NCBI GenBank assembly: GCA_001028025.1
Contig: LDAQ01000019.1
Span: 13,023-77,022, forward strand
Source of the DNA: Faecalicatena fissicatena
Lineage (GTDB): Bacteria; Bacillota; Clostridia; Lachnospirales; Lachnospiraceae
DNA: 64,000 bases
Direction of reading: 5' to 3'
Both the position numbers and the translations under genes were made by a program. Position 1 is the first letter of the stretch, and each line of letters starts with the position of its first letter. The notes beneath the pieces are model-generated. The model ran no database searches, was not told where the DNA came from, and worked only from the letters and a program-made list of their open reading frames with translations. Below, piece after piece: positions 51,996 through 60,399 of the stretch.

Positions 51996-52190
51996 GCAGA
52001 TCCGCCCGCGGGGCATGTATTACGGGGTGCCCTTCGGGTATACCTTATTCTGCGGCACAGCCGCAGACCCGCCCGCCGGGCATGAGTTACGGTGTGCCCT
52101 CTGGGTATACCTTATTCTGCAGTTCACTGCGTACCCATACGCCAGGGCGTGTGTTACGCTATGACCGATGGGTACGGAATTAAGTATACC
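51996..52190. repeat. Three-copy tandem repeat, about 67-bp period
   Basis: GCAGAYCCGCCCG starts copies at 51996 and 52063, each continuing through GGGCATG, TTACGG, GTGCCC and GGGTATACCTTATTCTGC. A third, decayed copy starts near 52129. The period is not a multiple of three, and no convincing gene overlaps. The rest of the 51934-52434 gap is AT-rich, with the htpG control sites at its end. Confidence 0.75.
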
Positions 52191-52309
52191 ACTATTATGG
52201 GAATTGGAAAATAGTAGAATGATATTGAATATGTAAGAGAATGATGTGGTTTTTAATATAAACGAAATCGGCAAGATTTTATAAAGATTTAATTTTTTTA
52301 ATAATTTTA

Positions 52310-52336
52310 TTAGCACTCAACTTTAAAGAGTGCTAA
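52310..52336. promoter_or_regulatory. CIRCE operator (HrcA site) of htpG
   Basis: A perfect CIRCE: TTAGCACTC (52310-52318), nine bases, GAGTGCTAA (52328-52336). It is bound by the heat-shock repressor HrcA. It lies 7 nt before the -35 box. Confidence 0.96.
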
Positions 52337-52343
52337 TTTCTTA

Positions 52344-52372
52344 TTGACTTTTGAAAACCAGTGTATTAGAAT
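52344..52372 (+). promoter_or_regulatory. htpG promoter
   Basis: TTGACT (52344-52349), a 17-nt spacer and TAGAAT (52367-52372), directly downstream of CIRCE. The predicted start is near 52379, about 55 nt before the ATG. Confidence 0.85.
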
Positions 52373-52433
52373 ATCTTCTAGATGATAATTATGGATCACA
52401 AAACAGCTATTAAATTGAAAAGGAGTGTTATAC

Positions 52434-54488
52434 ATGGAAACAAAAAGAGGTAACTTATCCATTGACAGCGAGAATATATTTCCAATCATAAAGAAATGGG
52501 TATATTCTGACCATGATATTTTTATGCGGGAACTTGTATCTAATGGCTGTGATGCCATCACAAAGCTGAAAAAGCTGGACATGATGGGGGAATATGAACT
52601 GCCGGATGACTATAAGGCAAAGATTCAGGTCATTGTGAATCCGGAGGAGAAGACATTAAAATTTATCGATAATGGTTTGGGAATGACCGCCGGTGAAGTG
52701 GAAGAATATATCACACAGATCGCATTTTCCGGAGCAACCCAGTTCCTGGAGAAGTATAAGGACAAGACAACAGAAGATGAGATGATCGGCCATTTCGGAC
52801 TGGGATTCTATTCTTCATTTATGGTGGCGGATGAGGTGCATATTGACACACTGTCCTACCAGGACGGCGCGGTACCGGTACATTGGGTAAGTGATGGCGG
52901 TACAGAATATGAGATGCAGGACGGAAGCAGGACAGAAGTGGGAACTGAGATAACCCTGTATCTGAATGAGGACAGCCTTCAGTTTGCAAATGAATACAGA
53001 GCAAGAGAAGTACTGGAAAAATACTGCTCCTTCATGCCGGTAGAGATTTTCCTTTCCAAGGCAAATGCAGAACCTGAATATGAGACAATAGATGAAGATG
53101 ATGTGCTGGATACAGACGAAGTAGTAGAACATATCACAGAAGAACCAAAAGAAGGCGATGAAGGGGAACCAAAGAAAAAGGCCAAGATTGTGAAGCGCCC
53201 GGTTTCCATCAGCGATATTCATCCGCTCTGGGCAAAGAATCCGAGCGAGTGCACAAAAGAAGAGTATATTGATTTCTACCGCAAGGTATTTATGGATTAT
53301 AAGGAACCATTATTCTGGATTCACCTGAACATGGATTATCCGTTCAACCTGAAAGGAATTCTCTATTTCCCGAAAATCAATACAGAATACGATTCTATCG
53401 AAGGAACTATCAAACTGTACAACAATCAGGTATTCATCGCAGATAACATCAAAGAGGTTATTCCGGAATTCCTGATGGTATTAAAAGGCGTGATCGATTG
53501 CCCGGACCTTCCGCTGAATGTTTCCAGAAGTGCTCTGCAGAATGATGGATTTGTGAATAAAGTAGCTGATTATATTTCCAAGAAGGTTGCAGACAAACTC
53601 AACGGAATGTTTAAGACCGACAAAGAAAATTATGAAAAATACTGGGATGATATCTGCCCGTTTATCAAGTTCGGCTGCCTGAAAGATGAAAAATTCGGTG
53701 AGAAGATCAAAGATTCTATTCTCTTTAAAAATCTGGATCACAAGTATATGACACTGGAAGAATGCATTGAGGCAAACGGCGGTTCAGTCGTTACTCCGAA
53801 TGACAAGGAAGAAGAATCGGAAGACAGTGCAGACGAGAATGCAGCAGAGAATACGGATGAAAATGAAGTAGAAGAGATTAAGACCGACATTTATTATGTA
53901 ACAAATGAACAGCAGCAGAGCCAGTATATCAATATGTTCAAAGAACATGACCAGGATGCAATTCTGCTGACACACAATATTGATTCTGCTTTTATTACCT
54001 ATCTGGAGCAGCGCAATCCGAAGGTGAGATTCCAGAGAATCGACGCAGAAGTACATGACTCTCTGAAGGATGAGGTTTCTGAGGAAGAGAAAGAAGAATT
54101 TAAGAAAACAACAGATAACCTGATTGAGATCTTCCGCAAAGAGCTGAACAATGACAAGCTGGATGTAAAGGTTGAAAAACTCAAAGATGACAACGTGGCT
54201 TCCATGGCAGTGCTTCCGGAACAGTCCAGACGTATGGAAGAGATGATGAAGATGTACAATATGGGCGGAATGGATGCAGGGATGTTCGGAAGCCAGGCAA
54301 CGCTGATTCTGAATGCCAGCCATCCTCTTGTACAGTTCGTTCTGGAGCATAAGCGCAGTAAGAGCGTGCCGATTATTTGCAGACAGCTTTACGATCTTGC
54401 AATGCTGGCACATAAACCATTGAGTCCGGCGGAAATGACGGCATTCGTACAGCGTAGTAATGAGATCATGATGCTGCTTACTAAGTAA
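52434..54488 (+). CDS. htpG: Molecular chaperone HtpG (Hsp90)
   Basis: A 684-residue Hsp90-type chaperone. AAAAGGAG at 52418-52425 sets the ATG at 52434. The N-terminal GHKL ATPase has Glu33 and Asn37 (FMRELVSNGCDAITKL) and DNGLGM; the middle domain includes SRSALQNDGFV; the C-terminal dimerisation domain closes it. Two acidic insertions are unusual for a bacterial HtpG: about residues 213-252 between the N and middle domains, and about 455-486 before the C-terminal part (Glu/Asp/Asn-rich). Expression should rise on heat shock through HrcA. The gene is followed by a long palindromic element. Confidence 0.97.
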   Translation: METKRGNLSIDSENIFPIIKKWVYSDHDIFMRELVSNGCDAITKLKKLDMMGEYELPDDYKAKIQVIVNPEEKTLKFIDNGLGMTAGEVEEYITQIAFSGATQFLEKYKDKTTEDEMIGHFGLGFYSSFMVADEVHIDTLSYQDGAVPVHWVSDGGTEYEMQDGSRTEVGTEITLYLNEDSLQFANEYRAREVLEKYCSFMPVEIFLSKANAEPEYETIDEDDVLDTDEVVEHITEEPKEGDEGEPKKKAKIVKRPVSISDIHPLWAKNPSECTKEEYIDFYRKVFMDYKEPLFWIHLNMDYPFNLKGILYFPKINTEYDSIEGTIKLYNNQVFIADNIKEVIPEFLMVLKGVIDCPDLPLNVSRSALQNDGFVNKVADYISKKVADKLNGMFKTDKENYEKYWDDICPFIKFGCLKDEKFGEKIKDSILFKNLDHKYMTLEECIEANGGSVVTPNDKEEESEDSADENAAENTDENEVEEIKTDIYYVTNEQQQSQYINMFKEHDQDAILLTHNIDSAFITYLEQRNPKVRFQRIDAEVHDSLKDEVSEEEKEEFKKTTDNLIEIFRKELNNDKLDVKVEKLKDDNVASMAVLPEQSRRMEEMMKMYNMGGMDAGMFGSQATLILNASHPLVQFVLEHKRSKSVPIICRQLYDLAMLAHKPLSPAEMTAFVQRSNEIMMLLTK

Positions 54489-54510
54489 GGGCGATTGGAG
54501 AAGAAGGTAC

Positions 54511-54763
54511 GCCATTCCCGTCCGGCAGAGGGGCTTTTGCGGGACGGGATTTGGAGCTTGATTTACTAAATGAAAAAAGAACCATGACTGGGGCAACCTG
54601 GACACGCAATGTGAAATTCTGATGAATTTCACACTGCGGGTCCAGGCAAAACTGTGATTCGGAATCACAGTTTTGACCCCAGTCATGGTTCTTTTTTCAT
54701 TAAGTAAATCTACGCTCCGAATCCAATTGTCCCGCAAAAGCCCCTCTGCCGGACGGGAATGGC
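54511..54763. repeat. 253-bp cruciform-forming palindromic element
   Basis: The outer arms, 54511-54545 and 54729-54763, are a perfect 35-bp inverted repeat. The middle arms (GGATTTGGAGC and GATTTACT pairing) are imperfect. The inner arms, 54570-54593 and 54677-54700, are a perfect 24-bp repeat. Between them lie two separate hairpins, 54597-54646 and 54647-54675 (CAAAACTGTGATTC with GAATCACAGTTTTG). No coding frame is evident. The A6/T6 tracts in the inner arms could end transcription from htpG and from the convergent gene at 54878. It fills most of the 390-nt gap; the rest is G-rich. Confidence 0.9.
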
Positions 54764-54877
54764 TGCTTGCATCAAATGGGATGGCTCTTACTTGTGGGGA
54801 AGGCAGTTGGAAGACGAGAGGGGGGCGGGGATGGGCGGACAGATTTGTACCCCATGTAAGAGACAAGTCAGCAAAGG

Positions 54878-55363
54878 TTATTCAAGGTCGTAGACGATTT
54901 GTTTTTGGGTGAAGAATTTTTGGACCATGGTGTCCCAGGAGTGTTCAAGGGATTTGTCCATGGTGAAGGTTTTTAGGGAGGTGCCTGTTATGCATTGGAG
55001 GGTGGTGCCGTCGTAGCGGATGTTCAGGTAGAGGCCCTGGATCTGGTCGGGGTGGAAATCCAGGTGGTTTTGGGTTATGAGGCGGGCTGTGTTTTCGGGG
55101 GACAGGCTGAAGATGAATTTGAAGCTTAAGGGCGTTTTTTTGCCTTTGATCAGGGTGAAGCAGTACTCTCTCAGGGACTTCCAGAGGGAGTATTCGGGGA
55201 GCTCTTCTTCTTCGGGGTAAAAGGATTTCTGGATGTAACCGTCTATTGTGAATGTGTTGAAGGTTACTATTTCTCCTTCGATGAACTGGAAGTTGTCGAA
55301 TGTCTCGGATAATAGCAGGTGTGACATACAGTCTTTGATGCTGGTCAGACGCAGTGCGATCAT
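54878..55363 (-). CDS. DUF5721-like protein of unknown function
   Basis: A 161-residue cytoplasmic protein resembling DUF5721, a family known from Lachnospiraceae. The start is the ATG at 55363 (MIALRLTSIKDCMSHLLLSE), which follows GGAGG at the usual distance; an in-frame TTG lies before that site. Visible segments are FDNFQFIEGEIVTFNTFTID, SLREYCFTLIKGKKTPLSF and LNIRYDGTTLQCITGTSL. There is no signal peptide or known catalytic motif. The gene converges on htpG with the cruciform element between them. Confidence 0.7.
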   Translation of the reverse strand: MIALRLTSIKDCMSHLLLSETFDNFQFIEGEIVTFNTFTIDGYIQKSFYPEEEELPEYSLWKSLREYCFTLIKGKKTPLSFKFIFSLSPENTARLITQNHLDFHPDQIQGLYLNIRYDGTTLQCITGTSLKTFTMDKSLEHSWDTMVQKFFTQKQIVYDLE

Positions 55364-55557
55364 ATGTTTTTTCCTCCGCAATGATAATCAAATGAAGCCT
55401 GTTTATTCTCTGAGGCAGTGAGCCGGAGTCAGGCTTACCTGACCCCGTAGGCTGCCGCGGGGGTTGAATACTCCGCGTCGCTCAGGGGTCTTTGACTATT
55501 GTACCATAAAATATGGGCGGCGGGTAGCAGAAAAATAAGGCGAATGGGGCTGAATGA

Positions 55558-55586
55558 TTGACTTTTAGGGGCAAAAAAAGTATTAT
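55558..55586 (+). promoter_or_regulatory. Promoter of the SGNH-MBOAT operon
   Basis: TTGACT (55558-55563), a 17-nt spacer and TATTAT (55581-55586), 44 nt before the ATG at 55630. No operator-like repeat is obvious beside it. Confidence 0.65.
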
Positions 55587-55629
55587 AAAAGATACGTAAA
55601 GAGGATAAAGTGAAAGGTCTTAGAGACAT

Positions 55630-56397
55630 ATGATGAAAATGAAAAGACGAAAGTCTGTTATATATTGCTGCGCAGTGATCGGGGTGCTTCTTATTGTGAT
55701 TCTGGCAGCGGAGGGCTTGAGCAGCCTGAGCAGGAATAAAGTAGATACCTCTGACGGTCTGAAGATTATACAGCAGGCGTCATCCACGGATGTGACCAGT
55801 ATTGAGAATAAGATGGATAAGCTGGAGGAGAAGGACAGAGAGAACCAGGAAGTGCAGGAGGAGATTAAAAACAGAAATTATAAGTCTGTATTTGCAAATG
55901 CCGTAATTATGGGGGATTCTATTTCAGAGGCATTTACGGAATACGATCTTCTGAATGCGTCCAGTGTTGTGGCCAAGATCGGTGTAGAACTGGATCAGTT
56001 GGATGAGCAGATTGCCAGTGTGGAAAAGATTAATCCCCAGGTTATTTTTCTCGCCTATGGAATGAACGATATTATTGCGACCAGAGGAGATACGGATGAG
56101 TTTGTAAAACAGTACGATGGACTGTTTAAGAAGCTTCAGGAGAAGCTGCCGGATGCGAAGATCTTTGTGAATTCCATCTTCCCGGTGCAGGAACAGGAGA
56201 TTGAAAGGGAACCGGTCTTTGAGAATCTGGACCAGTATAACGAGGCACTGCATACTTTGTGTGATAAAAGGCAGATCGCCTTCATCGATAATACAGATCT
56301 TGTATCAGACAGTTATTATGAGGAGGATGGTGTGCATTTTAAGGCATCTTTCTATCCCTTCTGGCTGAACAGGATGGCGGAGGTGGCTTCATTATGA
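55630..56397 (+). CDS. Membrane-anchored SGNH/GDSL hydrolase-fold protein
   Basis: A 255-residue protein with an N-terminal signal anchor (about residues 10-28), a charged spacer (about 35-85) and an extracellular SGNH domain. Catalytic residues are visible: Ser97 in MGDSISEAF, Asn146 in AYGMNDII, and Asp233 and His236 in DGVHF. Such proteins remove or transfer O-acetyl groups on surface polymers. It is first in an operon with DUF4358, MBOAT and DHHW genes, which together look like an O-acetylation system. The ribosome site is poor, and the ATG three bases later is an equal candidate. Confidence 0.85.
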   Translation: MMKMKRRKSVIYCCAVIGVLLIVILAAEGLSSLSRNKVDTSDGLKIIQQASSTDVTSIENKMDKLEEKDRENQEVQEEIKNRNYKSVFANAVIMGDSISEAFTEYDLLNASSVVAKIGVELDQLDEQIASVEKINPQVIFLAYGMNDIIATRGDTDEFVKQYDGLFKKLQEKLPDAKIFVNSIFPVQEQEIEREPVFENLDQYNEALHTLCDKRQIAFIDNTDLVSDSYYEEDGVHFKASFYPFWLNRMAEVASL

Positions 56398-56924
56398 TGG
56401 ATAGAGAGCTGAACGGCACGGGGAGCAGGAGAGCCGCAGGACGCATGAACCGCCCGGGGATTGCAGAGGTTGCCAAGTACGTGGTGATGGCCGTAATTAT
56501 TGTTTATATTGTACTGCTTATGATTTATGCGAGCGGAAGTACCAGATCTTTTAATGAGATAGAAAAGGCAGTGGAGTCAGTCCTGGATACGGACAATCTG
56601 AAAAAAGCGGAGGGACAGGGACTGAAGCGCTACTATGGACTCAACAGTGCCGACTATGAGGGCGTGATGCTGTATACTTCGGAGAGCAGCATGTCCGCGG
56701 AAGAAGTACTTTTGATAAAGGTAAAGAATGAAGGACAGATGAAAAGGGTAAAGGAAGCGGTAGAGAAGAGGCTTGCGAACAGAAAGAACGATTTCGAGGG
56801 CTATGCGCCAAAGGAGGTCCAGCTGCTGGAACAGTCGCAGCTGACGGTAAGGGGAAAGTTCCTTTTTCTGGCCATAGCACCCAGGGCGGCGGAGTATAAA
56901 GATACCTTTGCAAAAAGTCTGTAA
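56394..56924 (+). CDS. DUF4358-like membrane protein
   Basis: A 176-residue protein with one transmembrane helix (about 28-48) and an extracellular domain resembling DUF4358 (SFNEIEKAVESVLDTDNLKK, YYGLNSADYEGVMLYTSESS, EEVLLIKVKNEGQMKRVKEA). Its function is unknown, but the family recurs next to MBOAT/DHHW genes in clostridia. It overlaps the SGNH gene by 4 nt (ATGA) and is followed by the MBOAT gene after 24 nt. Confidence 0.85.
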   Translation: MMDRELNGTGSRRAAGRMNRPGIAEVAKYVVMAVIIVYIVLLMIYASGSTRSFNEIEKAVESVLDTDNLKKAEGQGLKRYYGLNSADYEGVMLYTSESSMSAEEVLLIKVKNEGQMKRVKEAVEKRLANRKNDFEGYAPKEVQLLEQSQLTVRGKFLFLAIAPRAAEYKDTFAKSL

Positions 56925-56948
56925 AATACGGGGAGAGGAAGCAAAAAA

Positions 56949-58361
56949 ATGTTATTCAGCAGTATTACATTTTTGTTTATATTTCTGCCGGTAACGCTGG
57001 TACTGTACTTTGTGGTGCCTCATAAGTTCCGGAATATTATCATGCTGATTGCCAGCCTGATCTTTTATGCGTGGGGGGAGCCCGTTTATATTATACTGAT
57101 GCTTCTTTCCATATTTTTGAATTATGTCTGCGGGCTGGATATATGCCAAAAGGAGGATGATCCGCAGAAAGCGCACAGAAGCCTGATTTTTGCGATTGTG
57201 GCCAATTTGCTGCTGCTGGGATTCTTCAAGTACTATGGTTTTCTCCTGGACAGCCTGAATGCAGTGCTGCCGGTGGATATTCCTTACCGCGAGCTGCCGC
57301 TGCCGATCGGTATATCATTTTATACATTTCAGGCGCTGTCTTATATCATGGATGTCTATCGAAAAGAGGTCAGGCCGCAGAAAAATATCCTGTATTTTGC
57401 GATGTACATCTGCATGTTCCCTCAGCTGATTGCCGGGCCTATCGTACGATATATTGATATAGAAGAACAGCTCAAGAATCGCACGGTTACCATGCGTAAG
57501 TTTGGGCAGGGGGCAGAATACTTTATGATCGGCCTGGCAAAAAAGGTGATTCTGGCGAATTCCGTGGGACAGGTCTTTGACCAGATCGCGGGACTTCAGC
57601 TGGGAAGTTTTTCGGTCCTGACGGCATGGGTCGGATGTATTTCCTATGCCTTCCAGATATATTTTGATTTCAGCGGTTATTCGGATATGGCGGTGGGGCT
57701 GGGCAAGATGTTCGGCTTTGAATTCCGCAGAAACTTTGACTATCCCTACACATCTTCCAGTATCACGGAATTCTGGAGACGGTGGCATATATCCTTAAGC
57801 ACCTGGTTCAGAGAATATGTTTATATCCCGCTTGGCGGGAACCGCTGCACACAGTCCAGGCATATTATGAACCTGCTGGTTGTGTGGATGCTGACCGGGC
57901 TCTGGCACGGGGCGGCATGGAACTTCCTGTTCTGGGGACTGTATTATGGAATCCTGCTTGTACTTGAGAAGTATGTCTGGGGTCAAGCGCTGGAGAGGCT
58001 GCCGTCTGTTGTAAGGCATATTTATTCTATGGTGCTTGTATTGATTGGCTGGGTCTTTTTCTTCAGCCCGAGCCTGGGCTATGCGATGAAATATCTGGGT
58101 GCCATGTTTGGTGCAGGGGCAAGTGCATTTGCAGATAAGCAGGCGCTGTACTACATACTGACCCACTGGCTGTTGTATCTGCTTGCTGTGATTGGATCCT
58201 CTGCGGTCGGCTATTCACTGATCCGCCGGATCGTCGGAAGCTTTGATAACAACAGGGCAAAGAGGGCTGCAGCAGGAGTGGTTTATATTGGAATGTTTTT
58301 GATTTCCATCGCATATCTGGTGACGGAGTCATTTAATCCATTTTTATATTTTAGATTCTAG
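56949..58361 (+). CDS. MBOAT family O-acyltransferase (AlgI-like)
   Basis: A 470-residue polytopic membrane O-acyltransferase, which moves acetyl groups across the membrane to a surface polymer. The MBOAT core is intact: PIGISFYTFQALSYIMDVYR, EFWRRWHISLSTWFREYVYI and catalytic His320 in TGLWHGAAWNF. About ten membrane segments are visible. GGAGAGGAAG lies before the ATG. It works with the DHHW protein encoded 8 nt downstream, as AlgI does with AlgJ/AlgX. The target polymer (exopolysaccharide, teichoic acid or peptidoglycan) cannot be read from the sequence. Confidence 0.94.
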   Translation: MLFSSITFLFIFLPVTLVLYFVVPHKFRNIIMLIASLIFYAWGEPVYIILMLLSIFLNYVCGLDICQKEDDPQKAHRSLIFAIVANLLLLGFFKYYGFLLDSLNAVLPVDIPYRELPLPIGISFYTFQALSYIMDVYRKEVRPQKNILYFAMYICMFPQLIAGPIVRYIDIEEQLKNRTVTMRKFGQGAEYFMIGLAKKVILANSVGQVFDQIAGLQLGSFSVLTAWVGCISYAFQIYFDFSGYSDMAVGLGKMFGFEFRRNFDYPYTSSSITEFWRRWHISLSTWFREYVYIPLGGNRCTQSRHIMNLLVVWMLTGLWHGAAWNFLFWGLYYGILLVLEKYVWGQALERLPSVVRHIYSMVLVLIGWVFFFSPSLGYAMKYLGAMFGAGASAFADKQALYYILTHWLLYLLAVIGSSAVGYSLIRRIVGSFDNNRAKRAAAGVVYIGMFLISIAYLVTESFNPFLYFRF

Positions 58362-58369
58362 GTGGGAAT

Positions 58370-59530
58370 ATGAAGAATAACAGAAGGAAAAAGAAGAGAT
58401 GGGTTGATGCCTTTATTGGAAAAGCGTTCATCATCTGTCTGCTGATATTAATTATTGGAAACCTGCTTGTTCCGAATAAAAAGAAGTCGGACGAGGAGAA
58501 CCGCATGCTCTCAGAAAAGCCAAAGCTGACAGTGGGTGCGCTGACTTCGGGCAGTTATATGGAACAGTATGAAAACTATCAGTCCGACCAGTTTATCGGG
58601 CGTAATCTGTGGAGAAAGCTGAAGGTTACGCTGAACCGCTTCGGAGGAAGCAAAGAGGAGAACGGTGTATTTATCGGAAAGAATAATCAGCTTCTGGAAG
58701 ACATTGCAGTGCCGGATAACGATACATTAAACAGCAATGTGGCGGCGATCAAGGCTTTTTCAGAACGCTACAGCGATATACCGGTCAGCATGCTGCTTGT
58801 GCCGGATGCGGCCAATGTACTCAGCAGCAGCCTTCCATCCCTTGCAACAGTTGCGGATCAGAGCACCAGCATCGGTCTTGTGAAAAAGGAACTGGGGGAT
58901 TCTGTCCAGTGGGTGGATGCGGTTAAGGCGCTGAATAAACATAAAGATGAAAAGATATACTATAAGACAGACCATCACTGGACGACACTGGGAGCATTTT
59001 ATGCGTTCCAGGAAGCCGCGGGGCCGCTCGGCATCACATCAGATGTATCCAGTGTGTATGCAACATATCCCGTGGCCACAGATTTTAATGGAACTCTGGC
59101 GGCAAAAAGCGGGTGTCGTATGAACGTAAAAGAAGAGATAGACATCTATGTGCCCAAAGATGCAGATAACGATGTGACAGTGAATTATGTGGATGAGCAG
59201 AAAAAAACGACCTCACTGTATGAGGAGGAGCAGCTGAAGACCAGAGACAAGTATGCTGTTTTTCTGGGCGGCAATACATCGGTGATCGATATCAGAACCA
59301 TGGCGCAAAACAGGGACAGGCTACTGGTAATCAAGGATTCTTATGCCAACTGTTTTGTTCCGTTTCTGACACCGTATTTCCGGGAAATTGTCATGATTGA
59401 TCCAAGGTATTACACCGGAAATATCCAGGACGTTATGGAAACATATCAGATTACGGATGTACTGTTTCTCTACAGTGGGAATACATTTTTTCAGGATAAT
59501 AATATAAGTGGAGTATTGAGCAGTGAGTAA
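58370..59530 (+). CDS. DHHW family protein (AlgJ/AlgX-like acetyl transfer partner)
   Basis: A 386-residue protein with a basic N-terminus, one membrane helix (about 19-37) and an extracellular SGNH-like AlgX/DHHW domain. The name motif is Asp201-His-His-Trp204 (YKTDHHWTT), and a serine lies in LVIKDSYANCFVPFL. These proteins accept acetyl from the MBOAT partner and pass it to the polymer. The gene follows MBOAT by 8 nt and overlaps the pseudouridine synthase start by 8 nt. Confidence 0.93.
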   Translation: MKNNRRKKKRWVDAFIGKAFIICLLILIIGNLLVPNKKKSDEENRMLSEKPKLTVGALTSGSYMEQYENYQSDQFIGRNLWRKLKVTLNRFGGSKEENGVFIGKNNQLLEDIAVPDNDTLNSNVAAIKAFSERYSDIPVSMLLVPDAANVLSSSLPSLATVADQSTSIGLVKKELGDSVQWVDAVKALNKHKDEKIYYKTDHHWTTLGAFYAFQEAAGPLGITSDVSSVYATYPVATDFNGTLAAKSGCRMNVKEEIDIYVPKDADNDVTVNYVDEQKKTTSLYEEEQLKTRDKYAVFLGGNTSVIDIRTMAQNRDRLLVIKDSYANCFVPFLTPYFREIVMIDPRYYTGNIQDVMETYQITDVLFLYSGNTFFQDNNISGVLSSE

Positions 59531-60293
59531 TAGAATAAAACAGGAATTTGTACGGAAGAAGGAACCGGTCAGACTCAATAAATATCTGAGTGAGGCCGGA
59601 GTCTGTTCCAGACGGGAAGCCGACCGCCTGATTGAGAGCGGCAAGGTAAAGGTTGATGGAAAAGCTGCCGGCATGGGCATGAAGGTATCGCCCGGCCAGG
59701 AGGTGCGAATCGGCCGGAAGATCGTTTCCCGCAGTGAGGAGATGATTGTGCTGGCGGTGAACAAGCCGGCGGGGATCGTCTGCACGGAGGAGACGAGAGA
59801 ACGAAAAAGTATTGTACGTTTTTTAAATTACCCCTTGAGGGTTACCTATGTGGGGCGTCTGGATAAAGATTCCAGGGGCCTGCTTCTTATGACAAACAAC
59901 GGCGATATTATTAATAAAATGATGCGTGCTGGAAACCGCCATGAAAAGGAATACAAAGTGACAGTGGACAAAGCCCTGACGCCGGAGTTTCTGGAAAAGA
60001 TGTCATCGGGTGTGGCAATCCTGGGTACGGTCACGAGGCCCTGCAGGGTGCAGAAGATCGGAAAGTATACATTTACCATCATTCTTACTCAGGGGCTGAA
60101 CAGGCAGATACGCAGGATGTGCGAGGTTCTTGGATATGAAGTAAAAGATCTGGTGAGAACCAGAATTATGAATATAGAACTGGGAAAGCTAAAAGAAGGG
60201 GAATACCGAAAACTGACGGACAAAGAGCTGGACTGTCTCTATGAGCAGATTAAAGATTCTTCTAATGATACAGTGACTGGTCAAAAGAAATGA
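59523..60293 (+). CDS. Pseudouridine synthase, RsuA/RluB/RluF family
   Basis: A 256-residue enzyme that converts a uridine in ribosomal RNA to pseudouridine. An N-terminal S4 RNA-binding domain (about 16-62, RLNKYLSEAGVCSRREADRL) is followed by the synthase domain with catalytic Asp114 in VGRLDKDSRGLLLMTNNGD and QGLNRQIRRMCEVLGYEV. The pattern is closest to RluF, but the exact target base is not certain. It starts with GTG inside the DHHW gene and is therefore coupled to that operon. Confidence 0.92.
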   Translation: MSNRIKQEFVRKKEPVRLNKYLSEAGVCSRREADRLIESGKVKVDGKAAGMGMKVSPGQEVRIGRKIVSRSEEMIVLAVNKPAGIVCTEETRERKSIVRFLNYPLRVTYVGRLDKDSRGLLLMTNNGDIINKMMRAGNRHEKEYKVTVDKALTPEFLEKMSSGVAILGTVTRPCRVQKIGKYTFTIILTQGLNRQIRRMCEVLGYEVKDLVRTRIMNIELGKLKEGEYRKLTDKELDCLYEQIKDSSNDTVTGQKK

Positions 60294-60399
60294 TAATATT
60301 TCATAAGTAACGATTTTGAAAGAAAAAGTGATCAGTCAGAAGACGCTGCCCGCATGCGGGAGAGCGCATAATATTGTAAGGACAGGCAGGAGAGTATGT

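Noticed and set aside
52020..52316. - strand open frame over the tandem repeat upstream of htpG
   Set aside because: The repeat period is not a multiple of three and the frame lacks a ribosome site.
53784..54866. 360-codon - strand open frame over htpG and the cruciform element
   Set aside because: Shadow of htpG; it crosses the palindromic element and has no family features.
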